Source: Bacteroidaceae bacterium (GTDB lineage: Bacteria > Bacteroidota > Bacteroidia > Bacteroidales > Bacteroidaceae). From it: DNA of 46,710 nucleotides. The stretch's first letter is position 1. Each line of letters begins with the position of its first letter. Positions 7,017 through 17,257 of the stretch are shown one piece after another. The notes under the pieces were generated by a model. The model saw nothing but the letters and a program-made list of their open reading frames with translations, was not told the origin of the DNA and ran no database searches. The stretch covers positions 1-46,710 of the forward strand of contig JAKSJA010000014.1 in the NCBI GenBank assembly GCA_024398495.1. The letters run 5' to 3'. Made by a program: the position numbers and the translations under genes.

Positions 7017-8276
7017 ATGGCGACAAGAAAGAATGAAGGTCCAAGCATGATTGAGACCTTTGCGGAATTTAAGGAAATGAAGAACATTGACCGTGTCACT
7101 CTGGTCAGTGTGCTGGAGGATAGCTTTCGTAATGTCCTCTCAAAGATGTTCGGTAGTGACGAGAATTTTGACGTTATCGTGAACCCTGAAAAGGGTGACT
7201 TTGAAATCCACCGCAACCGTGTTGTTGTGGCTGACGGTGACGTGAAGGATGAAAACAAGGAGATAGCATTGAGCGAGGCTCAGAAGATTGAAGCCGACTA
7301 TGAGGTTGGCGAGGATGTGAGCGAGCCGGTGGATTTCTCGAAGTTTGGACGCCGTGCCATACTGAACTTGCGTCAGACTCTTGCTTCCAAGGTGTTGGAA
7401 CTGGAGCATGACAACCTTTATAATAAATATAAGGAGCGTGTCGGCGAGATTGTCAGCGGTGAGGTGTATCAAGTATGGAAGCGTGAGATCTTGCTCATTG
7501 ATGACGAAGGTAATGAACTTATATTGCCGAAGACGGAACAGATACCTTCTGATAACTATCGTAAGGGTGAGACAGTGCGTTGCGTCGTTCATAATGTGGA
7601 TAACGCTAACAACAACCCGAAGATTATCGTTTCCCGTACATCGCCTGTATTCCTGGAGCGTCTGCTCGAACATGAAGTACCAGAGATTGCTGACGGTCTT
7701 ATCACGATAAAGAAGATTGCGCGCATTCCGGGTGAACGTGCCAAGGTGGCTGTGGAGAGCTATGATGACCGTATCGACCCTGTAGGTGCTTGTGTGGGTG
7801 TGAGAGGCTCACGCGTACATGGCATCGTGAGGGAGCTGTGCAATGAAAATATTGATGTGATAAACTATACTGCAAATACGAAGCTGTTTATCCAGCGTTC
7901 TCTGAATCCTGCACAGATTTCTTCTATTACTCTTGATGAGGAAAACAAGAAGGCAGAAGTATATCTGAAGCCGGAAGAGGTGTCACTTGCCATCGGTCGT
8001 GGCGGTCAAAACATAAAACTCGCCAGCATGCTGACGGAACATACTATTGATGTGTTCCGCGAAGTGCCAGAAGACGAGACAGAAGAAGATATCTATTTGG
8101 ATGAATTTGCTGATGAGATAGAACCGTGGGTTATCGAACAGGTAAAGGCTATCGGTTTGGAAACTGCTAAGCAGGTCATCAATGCTCCTTATGAGATGCT
8201 TGTTGAACATGCAGACCTCGAAGAAGAGACTGTTGACCATATGATAGAGGTATTGAAGGCAGAATTTGAATCATAA
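7017..8276 (+). CDS. nusA: Transcription termination/antitermination factor NusA
   Basis: A 419-residue RNA-polymerase-binding factor that controls pausing, termination and antitermination. Visible parts are the N-terminal polymerase-binding domain (about 1-130), an S1 RNA-binding domain starting near [13 protein letters not shown] (about 145), and two KH domains. These contain [18 protein letters not shown] (about 262) and [17 protein letters not shown] (about 326), the GxxG loops that hold RNA. A short acidic C-terminus remains, without the extra repeats of enterobacterial NusA. Only 5 bases separate its stop from infB. Confidence 0.96.
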   Translation: MATRKNEGPSMIETFAEFKEMKNIDRVTLVSVLEDSFRNVLSKMFGSDENFDVIVNPEKGDFEIHRNRVVVADGDVKDENKEIALSEAQKIEADYEVGEDVSEPVDFSKFGRRAILNLRQTLASKVLELEHDNLYNKYKERVGEIVSGEVYQVWKREILLIDDEGNELILPKTEQIPSDNYRKGETVRCVVHNVDNANNNPKIIVSRTSPVFLERLLEHEVPEIADGLITIKKIARIPGERAKVAVESYDDRIDPVGACVGVRGSRVHGIVRELCNENIDVINYTANTKLFIQRSLNPAQISSITLDEENKKAEVYLKPEEVSLAIGRGGQNIKLASMLTEHTIDVFREVPEDETEEDIYLDEFADEIEPWVIEQVKAIGLETAKQVINAPYEMLVEHADLEEETVDHMIEVLKAEFES

Positions 8277-8281
8277 TTTGT

Positions 8282-10978
8282 ATGAGCGTAAGGTTAAACA
8301 AAGCATTAAGAGAGTTGAATGTCGGCTTGCAGACTGCTGTTGATTTTCTGCAGAAGAAAAATCTCGGTGAGATAGAAGCAAATCCGAACACGAAGATTTC
8401 TGATGAACAGTATGATGCTCTCATTAGGGAATTTCATGGGGACAAGGAGATGCATACCAAGACGGAAAAGATTCTTGTTCAGCAGAAAGAGAAGAAAGAG
8501 GAACAGCGCAAGGCCATACAGCAACAGAAGGAGAAGGTTGAAAAAGCTGAAAAGATAAATGTTTCCGCTCCTGAAATTCCAGCTATAAAGGCTGTGGGCA
8601 AGATAGACTTGGAGCAGTTCAAGAAAAAGCCGAAGGAAACGAAGGCTGAAGCACCACAGGCAGAGAAGACGGCTGAACCGCAGAAACCTGCTGTTGAGGA
8701 AAAGAAGGTTGTTGCCGAGAAAAAGGTTGTAGAAGAACAGCCAAAGAAAGAGGAACCTGTGGCTCCTGCAGCACCGGAAAAGATAGAAACTGTCATTCCT
8801 GAAGGACCGAACTTCAATGTCGTCGGTAAGATAGACCTTGACAGTATGAATCAGAGTACTCGTCCGAAGAAGAAGAGTAAGGAAGAAAAACGGAAAGAGC
8901 GTGAAGAGAAACAGCAGCAACAGCAGGCTGTGAAGGAAGAAAAGAAGAAACGCAACCGTATCAATCAAGGACGTGTCGATATCAATGAGGCCATCAAGCA
9001 AAGTAACAATGTTGGTGGTGGAAATGGTAAAAAGAATAAGAAACGTAATCAGCCAAGACCGCTGGAAGTAAACGAAGAAGATGTGGCTCGTCAGGTAAAG
9101 GAGACTCTGGCTCGTCTTACAGCTAAAAATCAGAATAAGAAAGGTGTCAAATACCGTAAAGAGAAACGCGATGCCATACAGGAACGTATCAAAGAGGAGG
9201 AGGCTGCCGAGCGTGCTGACAGCAAGGTGCTGAAGCTGACGGAGTTCGTAACAGCGAATGAGTTGGCAACTATGATGGACGTGCCTGTAAACAAGGTCAT
9301 AGGAACATGTATGACTATCGGTATCATGGTGTCTATAAACCAGCGTCTGGATGCTGAGACGATAAACATCGTTGCCGATGAATTCGGATATAAGACGGAA
9401 TATGTAAGTGCTGAAGTGGCACAGGCGATAACGGAAGACGAGGATGATGAGAATGACTTGGTAACACGTGCTCCTATCGTTACCGTCATGGGACATGTTG
9501 ACCATGGTAAGACATCGTTGCTTGACTATATCCGCAAGACTCATGTCATTGCTGGTGAGGCTGGTGGTATAACACAGCACATTGGTGCGTATAATGTGAA
9601 ACTGGAAAACGGTCAGCATATTACGTTCCTTGACACTCCGGGACATGAGGCATTTACAGCCATGCGTGCCAGAGGTGCGCAGGTAACGGATATCGCTATC
9701 ATCATCATCGCTGCTGACGACAGCGTGATGCCTACGACACGCGAGGCCATCGCTCATGCTCAGGCTGCAAATGTACCTATGGTATTTGCGATCAACAAGA
9801 TAGATAAGCCGGGTGCTAATCCTGATAAAATACGTGAAGACCTGTCACAGATGAACCTCCTTGTTGAAGAATGGGGCGGAAAATATCAATGTCAGGAGAT
9901 AAGCGCAAAACAGGGAATAGGTGTTGATGAACTGTTGGAGAAGGTATTGCTGGAGGCGGAAATGTTAGATCTGAAGGCAAATCCTAACCGTAAGGCTACA
10001 GGTAGTGTCATAGAGTCCATGATGGAGAAAGGCCGTGGAAATGTAAGTACGATACTCGTTGCCAATGGAACGTTGAAACAAGGCGACATAGTACTTGCCG
10101 GAACATATTGGGGGAAGGTACGTGCAATGTTCAATGAACGTAACCAGCGCGTGGAAGAGGCAGGACCATCGCAGGCGGTAAGTATTACTGGTCTTAACGG
10201 TGCGCCGACTGCCGGTGACAGTTTCCATATCATGGATACAGAACAAGAGGCAAAGGAGATAACCAACAAGCGTATGCAGTTACAGCGTGAACAGGGATTG
10301 CGTACTACCAAGGGACTTACTTTGGAAGAGATAGGACACCGTATTGCATTAGGCGAATTCCACGAACTGAACCTTATCGTGAAAGGTGATACTGACGGCT
10401 CTGTTGAGGCTTTGGCAGACTCATTCATAAAACTCTCTACAGATAAGATTTTGGTGAATGTGATAATGAAAGGTGTCGGTCAAATCACTGAAAATGATGT
10501 GATGATGGCTGCCGCTTCGGAAAATAATGCTATAATCATCGGCTTCCAGGTGCGTCCGTCTGTTGCGGCACGTAAATTGGCAGAACATGAAGGTGTAGAG
10601 ATAAACACTTATTCTGTCATCTATGACGCTATTGACGACATCAAGGCTGCAATGGAAGGTATGCTTGACAAGATAACGAAAGAGGAGATAACTGCGATGA
10701 TAGAAGTACGAGACGTATTCCATATTTCAAAGGTGGGAACTGTTGCTGGTGCTTTTGTCGTGGATGGAAAGGTGCATCGTACGGACAAGGCACGCGTGCT
10801 GCGTGACGGTATTGTGATGCATACTGGTAATATCCTTGCCCTCAAACGTTTCAAGGACGATGTCAAGGAAGTGGCAACGAACTTCGAATGTGGTATCTCG
10901 CTGACAAACTTCAATGATATAAAGCCGGGTGACACTATCGAAACATTCCAAGAAATACAGATAAAGCAGAAACTGTAG
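8282..10978 (+). CDS. infB: Translation initiation factor IF-2
   Basis: An 898-residue GTPase that brings initiator tRNA to the 30S subunit. The N-terminal 300 residues are low-complexity and rich in Lys, Glu, Pro and Gln, with a small IF2_N domain at the very start and another near 320-370. The GTPase domain has GHVDHGKT at about 403-410, DTPGHEA near 450 and NKID near 505. Domains II, III and IV follow, with the C-terminal tRNA-binding part ending at IQIKQKL. The length is typical of IF-2 with a long N-terminal region. sufB starts 14 bases after the stop. Confidence 0.97.
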   Translation: MSVRLNKALRELNVGLQTAVDFLQKKNLGEIEANPNTKISDEQYDALIREFHGDKEMHTKTEKILVQQKEKKEEQRKAIQQQKEKVEKAEKINVSAPEIPAIKAVGKIDLEQFKKKPKETKAEAPQAEKTAEPQKPAVEEKKVVAEKKVVEEQPKKEEPVAPAAPEKIETVIPEGPNFNVVGKIDLDSMNQSTRPKKKSKEEKRKEREEKQQQQQAVKEEKKKRNRINQGRVDINEAIKQSNNVGGGNGKKNKKRNQPRPLEVNEEDVARQVKETLARLTAKNQNKKGVKYRKEKRDAIQERIKEEEAAERADSKVLKLTEFVTANELATMMDVPVNKVIGTCMTIGIMVSINQRLDAETINIVADEFGYKTEYVSAEVAQAITEDEDDENDLVTRAPIVTVMGHVDHGKTSLLDYIRKTHVIAGEAGGITQHIGAYNVKLENGQHITFLDTPGHEAFTAMRARGAQVTDIAIIIIAADDSVMPTTREAIAHAQAANVPMVFAINKIDKPGANPDKIREDLSQMNLLVEEWGGKYQCQEISAKQGIGVDELLEKVLLEAEMLDLKANPNRKATGSVIESMMEKGRGNVSTILVANGTLKQGDIVLAGTYWGKVRAMFNERNQRVEEAGPSQAVSITGLNGAPTAGDSFHIMDTEQEAKEITNKRMQLQREQGLRTTKGLTLEEIGHRIALGEFHELNLIVKGDTDGSVEALADSFIKLSTDKILVNVIMKGVGQITENDVMMAAASENNAIIIGFQVRPSVAARKLAEHEGVEINTYSVIYDAIDDIKAAMEGMLDKITKEEITAMIEVRDVFHISKVGTVAGAFVVDGKVHRTDKARVLRDGIVMHTGNILALKRFKDDVKEVATNFECGISLTNFNDIKPGDTIETFQEIQIKQKL

Positions 10979-10992
10979 GAATAGCGTGAGAG

Positions 10993-12429
10993 ATGAGTGA
11001 TAACAAGTTCATAGAACAGGTTGTTGACAAGCAATATGAATATGGCTTCACTACAGATGTGGAAACAGAAGTCATAGGTAAGGGCTTGAATGAAAATGTT
11101 ATAAGACTTATCTCTACAAAAAAAGGCGAACCGGAATGGTTGCTGGAGTTCAGGTTGAAATCATTCCGGCATTGGCTTACAATGAAAGAGCCTACGTGGG
11201 GACATCTCACTTTGCCTAAGATAGACTATCAGGATATTTCCTACTATGCTGATCCTACTGTCCGCAAACCGGGGAAAAAAGAAATGGATCCGGAACTGGA
11301 AAAGACGTTTGAAAAACTTGGAATTCCTCTTGAGGAACGTCTTGTCTTGGCAGGGGTGGCAGTAGATGCCATCATGGACTCTGTAAGTGTGAAGACAACG
11401 TTCAAGGAAAAACTGAAAGAAAAAGGTATCATCTTCTGTTCGTTTGGGGAAGCTGTGAGAGATTATCCAGAATTAGTAAAAGAATATCTTGGAACTGTGG
11501 TTCCTTATAGGGATAACTTCTATGCGGCCCTCAATAGTGCTGTGTTCAGTGACGGCTCGTTTGTGTATATACCGAAAGGTGTACGGTGTCCGATGGAACT
11601 GAGTTCTTATTTCCGTATAAATGCAAGGAACATAGGACAGTTTGAACGCACTCTCATCATAGCAGACGATGACTCATACGTATCATACTTGGAGGGTTGT
11701 ACCGCGCCTATGCGTGATGAAAACCAGTTGCATGCAGCAATAGTTGAAATTGTTATCAAGGAAAATGCAGAAGTAAAGTATTCTACCGTACAGAATTGGT
11801 ATCCGGGTGATAAGGACGGTAATGGCGGTGTCCTCAATCTCGTTACAAAACGTGGAGAACTGAGAGGTGCTAACAGTAAACTGTCATGGACACAGGTGGA
11901 GACAGGTAGTGCTGTCACGTGGAAATATCCGTCCTGTGTATTGCGCGGTGATAATTCTACGGCGGAATTTTATTCTGTTGCTCTCACAAACAACTACCAA
12001 CAGGCTGATACGGGCACGAAGATGATTCATATAGGCAAGAATACACGCAGTACGATAATAAGTAAGGGTATAAGTGCCGGACACAGCCAGAACTCTTATC
12101 GTGGACTTGTGCGTGCTACGTCAAAGGCAGATAATGCTCGTAATTACAGTTCGTGTGACAGTCTTCTTATTGGTGACAAGTGTGGGGCCCATACATTCCC
12201 TTCAATAGATGTCCAGAATGATTCTGCAATCTTTGAACACGAGGCAACAACAAGTAAAATAAGTGAAGAGCAGCTCTTTTATTGTAATCAAAGGGGAATA
12301 CCTACCGAACAGGCAATAGGACTTATCGTAAATGGGTATGCCAAAGATGTGTTGAATAAATTGCCTATGGAATTTGCTGTTGAGGCGCAGAAACTGCTTG
12401 CTGTGTCATTGGAAAATACTGTAGGGTGA
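10993..12429 (+). CDS. sufB: Fe-S cluster scaffold subunit SufB
   Basis: A 478-residue member of the SufBC2D scaffold complex, on which Fe-S clusters are built in the cytoplasm. The N-terminal SufBD_N region is present, followed by the long parallel beta-helix core ([32 protein letters not shown]). The Cys in [10 protein letters not shown] is at residue 397. It corresponds to the cysteine considered essential in SufB for taking up sulfur and forming the cluster. The C-terminal helix region with [12 protein letters not shown] is intact. Length and motifs are normal. Confidence 0.96.
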   Translation: MSDNKFIEQVVDKQYEYGFTTDVETEVIGKGLNENVIRLISTKKGEPEWLLEFRLKSFRHWLTMKEPTWGHLTLPKIDYQDISYYADPTVRKPGKKEMDPELEKTFEKLGIPLEERLVLAGVAVDAIMDSVSVKTTFKEKLKEKGIIFCSFGEAVRDYPELVKEYLGTVVPYRDNFYAALNSAVFSDGSFVYIPKGVRCPMELSSYFRINARNIGQFERTLIIADDDSYVSYLEGCTAPMRDENQLHAAIVEIVIKENAEVKYSTVQNWYPGDKDGNGGVLNLVTKRGELRGANSKLSWTQVETGSAVTWKYPSCVLRGDNSTAEFYSVALTNNYQQADTGTKMIHIGKNTRSTIISKGISAGHSQNSYRGLVRATSKADNARNYSSCDSLLIGDKCGAHTFPSIDVQNDSAIFEHEATTSKISEEQLFYCNQRGIPTEQAIGLIVNGYAKDVLNKLPMEFAVEAQKLLAVSLENTVG

Positions 12430-12450
12430 TAAAATTAAAGACAGAAATTC

Positions 12451-13191
12451 ATGTTACAAATACATAATCTACATGCAAACATTGCAGGGAAAGAAATATT
12501 GAAGGGTATTGACCTTGAGATAAATGACGGTGAGACACACGCAATAATGGGACCTAACGGTTCTGGTAAGAGTACGTTAAGTGCTGTGCTTACGGGCAAT
12601 CCTTTGTACGAGGTAACCGAAGGAAAAGCTATTTTCAATGGGAAGGATTTACTGGCGATGAAACCGGAAGAACGTGCCTTGGAAGGACTGTTCCTTTCGT
12701 TCCAATATCCTGTTGAGATTCCTGGTGTGAGTATGACAAATTTCATGCGTGTTGCTATAAATGAAAAACGTAAATATAGTGGCGAAAAGGAATTGAGTGC
12801 AACAGATTTCCTTAAACTGATGAAAGAGAAGCGTGCTCTTGTTCAGTTGGACAGTAAACTGACAAGTCGTTCCGTAAACGATGGATTCTCTGGTGGAGAG
12901 AAAAAACGTAATGAGATTTTCCAAATGGCAATGTTAGAACCGAAACTTAGTATCCTTGATGAAACGGATTCGGGATTGGATGTAGATGCCATGAAAATAG
13001 TTGCTGACGGAGTCAATTCATTGAAACGACCTAACACCAGTTGCATCATCATAACACATTATGAACGTCTGCTGGAATATTTGAAGCCAGATTTTGTACA
13101 CATTCTGTATGATGGAAGAATTGTCAAAAGTGGGACTATGGATTTGGCTCATAGAATTGAAGCCGAAGGTTTTGACTGGATAAAGAATTAG
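12451..13191 (+). CDS. sufC: Fe-S assembly ATPase SufC
   Basis: A 246-residue ABC-type ATPase that drives the conformational change of the SufB-SufD pair. Walker A GPNGSGKS is at 34-41, the Q-loop at FLSFQYPVEIPGV, the signature FSGGEKKR from about 146, Walker B with DETDSGLD near 170, and the switch His in ITHYERLL. All ATPase elements appear intact. It lies 21 bases after sufB and 6 bases before sufD. Confidence 0.97.
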   Translation: MLQIHNLHANIAGKEILKGIDLEINDGETHAIMGPNGSGKSTLSAVLTGNPLYEVTEGKAIFNGKDLLAMKPEERALEGLFLSFQYPVEIPGVSMTNFMRVAINEKRKYSGEKELSATDFLKLMKEKRALVQLDSKLTSRSVNDGFSGGEKKRNEIFQMAMLEPKLSILDETDSGLDVDAMKIVADGVNSLKRPNTSCIIITHYERLLEYLKPDFVHILYDGRIVKSGTMDLAHRIEAEGFDWIKN

Positions 13192-13197
13192 TCAGAT

Positions 13198-13917
13198 ATG
13201 ACTGTTGTCAAGATAGAAAGTAATACATATAAAACAATTTTTGATGATTTCAACGAGGATAATGTTGAAATCTTGATTGCTGATGATGCAACATTGGATT
13301 ATTATTCCTTACACAATAACCATGCTGATAATCTTAAAAGGCAGCTTGTAGTGACATTAGGATGCAACAGTACATTTCGTCATTACAATATAATGTTTTG
13401 CAACGGTAGCATAGAGAATAATATAAATGTTGTCTTTGAAGGTGAAGGCTCGGAATGTGAACTCAACGGGTGTGTAATCGCTTCAAGTACTCAGCATATA
13501 GAAAACCACACTCTTATAGACCATAAAGTAGGACGTTGCAGCAGCAATGAATTATACAAATATATTCTCGATGATAAAGCTGTTGGTGTTTTTGAAGGAA
13601 GAATACTTGTGCGTGCAGATGCACAGAAGAGTGTGTCACAGGAGACAAACCAGAATCTTTGCCTGACCAGGGAATGCCGTATGTTTACAAAGCCAGAATT
13701 GGAAATATATGCAGATGATGTCAAGTGTGCACATGGCAGTACAGTAGGACAACTGAATGAACAGGCGTTGTTTTATATGCAGCAACGAGGAATACCATTA
13801 CATAAAGCAAAAATGCTGTTGCAACAGGCATTTATTAACGATGTCATCGAACGTATTCCTGATGAAGATATAAAGAAAAAACTATTGGCAGATGTGGAGC
13901 AAAGATTACATAGATAA
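13198..13917 (+). CDS. sufD: SufD, core domain only (short form)
   Basis: A 239-residue SufD homologue carrying only the beta-helix core and C-terminal helices. Motifs are SSTQHIENHTLIDH, ELYKYILDD, AQKSVSQETNQNL and LEIYADDVKCAHG, then NEQALFYMQQRGIP. The His at residue 179 (KCAHGST) corresponds to the His proposed to hold the cluster with the SufB Cys. SufD proteins are normally about 420-450 residues and begin with a separate SufBD_N helical domain; that part is missing here. There is no room for it, because sufC ends 6 bases upstream and is intact. The protein overlaps sufS by 26 bases. The reading frame is clean, so it is probably expressed as a reduced SufD. Confidence 0.88.
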   Translation: MTVVKIESNTYKTIFDDFNEDNVEILIADDATLDYYSLHNNHADNLKRQLVVTLGCNSTFRHYNIMFCNGSIENNINVVFEGEGSECELNGCVIASSTQHIENHTLIDHKVGRCSSNELYKYILDDKAVGVFEGRILVRADAQKSVSQETNQNLCLTRECRMFTKPELEIYADDVKCAHGSTVGQLNEQALFYMQQRGIPLHKAKMLLQQAFINDVIERIPDEDIKKKLLADVEQRLHR

Positions 13918-15100
13918 CATCCGTAAGGATTTTCCGATTCTTTCAAGGCAGGTGTATGGCAAACCGTTGATATATTTCGATAATGCCGCTACTACACAGA
14001 AACCTAAATGTGTTGTTGATGCCATAACAGAAGAGTATTATTCTGTAAATGCCAATGTGCATCGTGGAGTTCATTATCTCTCACAGAAAGCAACAGAGTT
14101 ACATGAAAATGCTCGTGAGACGGTTCGGAAATTTATAAATGCTAGTTCTACCGATGAAATTATATTTACTCGAGGCACTACTGAATCTATAAATCTTATT
14201 GCGTCATCATTCGGGAAAATAAGTCCTTGTCATGTCACTGAAGATCGTGGGGAGGTCATCGTGACAATAATGGAACATCATTCCAATATAGTGCCTTGGC
14301 AACTGAATGGATTTCGCCTAAAGGTTTTAGACGGAACGCCTGTGGATATCAATGCACTTGAAAAACTGTTTACTCATCATACACAATTGGTAAGTATCAC
14401 TCATGTCAGCAATGTTCTTGGAGTCATGAATCCTGTCAAAGAAATTATTCGTGTTGCTCATCTGCATGGGGTACCGGTACTTGTTGATGCAGCACAGAGC
14501 ATTCCTCATTTTTCTGTTGATGTACAAGATTTGGATTGTGATTTCCTCGTCTTCAGTGGGCATAAGGTATATGGACCTACAGGCATAGGTGTGCTGTATG
14601 GTAAAAAAGAATGGTTGGATAAGTTACCTCCATATCAAGGAGGTGGTGAGATGATAAAAACCGTCACGATGGATAAAACAACATACGAGACGTTGCCATT
14701 CAAGTTTGAGGCAGGCACTCCTGACTATATCGGTTCTCATGCATTGGCTGTAGCCATTGATTATGTCTCGACACTTGGTATGGACAATATACATGCTCAT
14801 GAGAATGCACTTACACAATATGCAATAGATAGGTTGTCATCTGTTGATGGAATAAGGATTTTTGGAACACCATCCGATGCTGTCATCAGTTTTCAGGTTG
14901 GAAATATTCATCATCTTGATTTGGGTACACTTCTTGATAGGATGGGCATAGCGATACGTACGGGCCACCATTGCGCACAACCTCTCATGCATCAGCTTGG
15001 AGTGGAAGGTACAGCCAGAGTATCATTTGGATTATACAATACCACAGAGGAGATAGACACCCTCATTGATGCTATCCAAAAAGTAAAACAGATGTTTTGA
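13892..15100 (+). CDS. sufS: Cysteine desulfurase SufS
   Basis: A 402-residue PLP-dependent group II cysteine desulfurase that takes sulfur from cysteine for the Suf scaffold. YFDNAATTQKP marks the N-terminal substrate region, HHSNIVPWQ and DAAQSIPH the cofactor site, and SGHKVYGP the PLP lysine (Lys225). The active-site Cys361 is in RTGHHCAQP, where the short loop is typical of SufS rather than IscS. It overlaps sufD by 26 bases. No SufE or SufU partner follows in the window; ridA comes next on the opposite strand. Confidence 0.96.
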   Translation: MWSKDYIDNIRKDFPILSRQVYGKPLIYFDNAATTQKPKCVVDAITEEYYSVNANVHRGVHYLSQKATELHENARETVRKFINASSTDEIIFTRGTTESINLIASSFGKISPCHVTEDRGEVIVTIMEHHSNIVPWQLNGFRLKVLDGTPVDINALEKLFTHHTQLVSITHVSNVLGVMNPVKEIIRVAHLHGVPVLVDAAQSIPHFSVDVQDLDCDFLVFSGHKVYGPTGIGVLYGKKEWLDKLPPYQGGGEMIKTVTMDKTTYETLPFKFEAGTPDYIGSHALAVAIDYVSTLGMDNIHAHENALTQYAIDRLSSVDGIRIFGTPSDAVISFQVGNIHHLDLGTLLDRMGIAIRTGHHCAQPLMHQLGVEGTARVSFGLYNTTEEIDTLIDAIQKVKQMF

Positions 15101-15114
15101 TAGACCTTATTCTG

Positions 15115-15489
15115 TTATTTGCTTGCGATGCATTCAATTTCAACTAGTGCACCTTTCGGAAGATCGCGGACAGCGAAGGCAGAACGTGCAGGAAATGGAT
15201 CGGAAAACATTTCTGCATAGACTTCGTTCATGGCGGAGAAATCGGCAATATCTGCAAGTAATACTGTAGTCTTGACAACATTTGCAAGAGTTAATCCATG
15301 ACTTTCAAGAATAGCCTTTGCATTGTTGAGGCTCTGGCGCGTCTGTTCTTTGATTCCTCCTTCTGGAAATGTTCCAGTGGTAGGATCAATAGGCAGTTGG
15401 CCTGATACGAATACGATTTCGTTTGCTTCCACACCCTGGCTGTAAGGACCTATTGCCGCTGGGGCATTCTGTGTGTTTAATACTTTCAT
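15115..15489 (-). CDS. ridA: RidA family reactive-imine deaminase
   Basis: A 124-residue protein of the RidA/YjgF family, which hydrolyses reactive enamine/imine intermediates made by PLP enzymes. It has the N-terminal APAAIGPYSQGV, SGQLPIDP, and the catalytic Arg102 in ARSAFAVRDLPKGALVEIE with Glu117. Length is standard. It converges with sufS (14 bases between stops) and has no clear promoter. Its upstream region runs into the decayed comM-like fragment at 15544-15661. Confidence 0.93.
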   Translation of the reverse strand: MKVLNTQNAPAAIGPYSQGVEANEIVFVSGQLPIDPTTGTFPEGGIKEQTRQSLNNAKAILESHGLTLANVVKTTVLLADIADFSAMNEVYAEMFSDPFPARSAFAVRDLPKGALVEIECIASK

Positions 15490-15543
15490 AGTTTAATTGT
15501 AATTATGATGTTTTTATTTTAATGATATATCATCTAATAATCT

Positions 15544-15661
15544 CTAATGATGGTTCTGCTTGTGCTGATTGATGTTGATATCCTCAAATGCAACTGATGG
15601 AATTTTATACTGTATGTTAATGAGAACCAAGAAAATGTGGACTGCTTATTTTACTTACTTT
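15544..15661 (-). pseudogene. Decayed comM-like gene fragment, copy A
   Basis: Read on the minus strand this gives VLINIQYKIPSVAFEDI followed by a stop at 15544. It aligns with residues DRIDIQCEIQAVPFKDI of the intact ComM encoded nearby at 18662-20203. The 60 bases at 15602-15661 match 17195-17254 (copy B) at 53 positions without gaps. The fragment begins just beyond the stop codon of the next gene and has no start codon, so it is a relic rather than a gene. Confidence 0.6.
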
Positions 15662-15669
15662 GGCACAGT

Positions 15670-17142
15670 TTATTTATTTTTTTTGATGTATTCCCAGTCC
15701 CATGGTTGTTTTGCATATTTTTCCACTATCGGCAAGAAGCGTTCATGTGGGTGCTCGTTGAGATAATATGCGCGATACAAATTTTCAGGATGACTATATA
15801 CCTTTCCGGCTTCTTTCTTTCCGAAATATTCCTCTAAGTATTTATATGCCCAGTCATTGTCATACTCCATTATAACTGTATAGAAGTCCTCAATCCTTTT
15901 GTAACCATGATACTTTCGCGTTAATTCATAATCGCCCAATTTCTTCAATACAGGAATAAAAGACTTGTCGGGCCATGAGATGATAGCTTCTAGGGCAGCG
16001 TCTGCTCGTCCGCTATATTTACCTTTGTAAGCCCCCTCTTTATCCAATCCCATTCCGTATTCACCTAAAGCCTTAATGAACAGTTGCTTGTCTTCCTCTC
16101 GCTTGTATTTTGCAAGAAGACACAATGCAGAACTTTCCTGTTTGTTTTGACACAGTTCTTTTATTCTGGCATAGCGTTCAGGGGTAGGCTCCATTCTGTG
16201 AAACATTATTCTTTTATAGTCGTAGGCATACATATTGGAAGAATATAATACTAAGGAGTCGATATCAAGCGAATCAGCCTTTGTGAATGCATCCTTATTA
16301 CGAAATAGCTGTGAAATTACAGCATCTGCGAGTGTCTCATAAAAACCTACATCACACGACCAACACATTATGGATGAACTGTCTGCGATTGATTTCTTTA
16401 CAAATGCCACACAATCAGTATCATCAATTTCCAAAAGTCCATTGAACGCAGTAAAACGTACGACAGGATTTGTCTGAGTAAGAAATAGTTCTTTCTTTTC
16501 CTGAGCCGATGTTACAGCCTTCAGCCTTTGCTGAAGGACCCATCCGACAGGCGTACTACCCCATCCGTTATTTCCGAAATACTGATAACTGTTTATCTTG
16601 GCGAGTTCCTCAATTATTATATCCTTATTGTTGATGCACTCCACAGGATAAGGTACAATGAAAAACAGGACGGTTAATCCTAATGTGTCTGGCTTCCAAC
16701 AGTTTGCAATGGAATCGTATCTTTGTGGGCAGCCTGAGAACTTTAATGTTTTTATGACGCGTTGAGCCTCTTCGGCAAGTTCCGGTATATTTCTGGATAG
16801 GCTTAATGACTTAATATTGGTAACGCATCCTGTTGAGTCCACGTCAAACTTAATGCCGCATCTTGAGGATATAGAATCGCCTATCAGTTCGTATGGGTAA
16901 CGATAGTTGCGTGCAATATACGAGCTCAACGAGTCTGCATCTATATCAAGGAGAGATGGAGCCTTATATGAAGTTTTGACCCTCATCTCGTTGAGATATA
17001 GTGCATCCACAGACTGATATACAGGCTTTGTTGCTCCGAGCAAAGCAATGGAGGTTTGAGCAGAAGCTGATATGCAGATGCAAATTAGAAGGATTAGCAA
17101 TAAGAATATCTTAGTGGATTTTATTAGAAGTATATTTTTCAT
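15670..17142 (-). CDS. Secreted protein with TonB-C-like domain, otherwise unknown
   Basis: A 490-residue exported protein that I do not recognise as a named family. A signal peptide (KIFLLLILLICICISASAQ) ends near residue 29. Residues 72-166 resemble the TonB C-terminal domain seen in many Bacteroidetes periplasmic proteins: CGIKFDVDSTGCVTNI, then ELAEEAQRVIKTLKFSGC, then TLGLTVLFFIVPYP. The remaining 300 residues are helical with many Cys and Tyr, and some stretches look like HEAT-type repeats (NPVVRFTAFNGLLEI, ALEAIISWPDKSFIPVLKKLG). It is flanked on both sides by decayed comM-like fragments, so it may have arrived with them. No promoter of the usual type is visible. Confidence 0.75.
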   Translation of the reverse strand: MKNILLIKSTKIFLLLILLICICISASAQTSIALLGATKPVYQSVDALYLNEMRVKTSYKAPSLLDIDADSLSSYIARNYRYPYELIGDSISSRCGIKFDVDSTGCVTNIKSLSLSRNIPELAEEAQRVIKTLKFSGCPQRYDSIANCWKPDTLGLTVLFFIVPYPVECINNKDIIIEELAKINSYQYFGNNGWGSTPVGWVLQQRLKAVTSAQEKKELFLTQTNPVVRFTAFNGLLEIDDTDCVAFVKKSIADSSSIMCWSCDVGFYETLADAVISQLFRNKDAFTKADSLDIDSLVLYSSNMYAYDYKRIMFHRMEPTPERYARIKELCQNKQESSALCLLAKYKREEDKQLFIKALGEYGMGLDKEGAYKGKYSGRADAALEAIISWPDKSFIPVLKKLGDYELTRKYHGYKRIEDFYTVIMEYDNDWAYKYLEEYFGKKEAGKVYSHPENLYRAYYLNEHPHERFLPIVEKYAKQPWDWEYIKKNK

Positions 17143-17178
17143 CCTTTTGTATTTAACGAAATATTGAAGTTAATGACT

Positions 17179-17254
17179 GAAAGGTACCGCCTGTATTTTA
17201 CACTGTATGTTGATGTGATCCAAGAAAATGTGGTCCGCTTATTTTTCTTACTTT
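17179..17254 (-). pseudogene. Decayed comM-like gene fragment, copy B
   Basis: On the minus strand it encodes LDHINIQCKIQAVPFSH then a stop. It matches ComM residues MDRIDIQCEIQAVPFKD at 11 of 16 aligned positions after the first. At DNA level 17179-17222 agrees with 19013-19056 inside the intact comM at 35 of 44 positions. It is closer still to copy A (53 of 60). It lies directly upstream of the 15670-17142 gene. Confidence 0.65.
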
Positions 17255-17257
17255 TAA

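Noticed and set aside
8306-9757. A 483-codon open frame on the minus strand opposite infB
   Set aside because: It is the mirror of the Lys/Glu-rich infB N-terminal region, whose codons give few stops in antisense. The translation is Leu/Phe/Cys-rich with no domain, and infB is certain.
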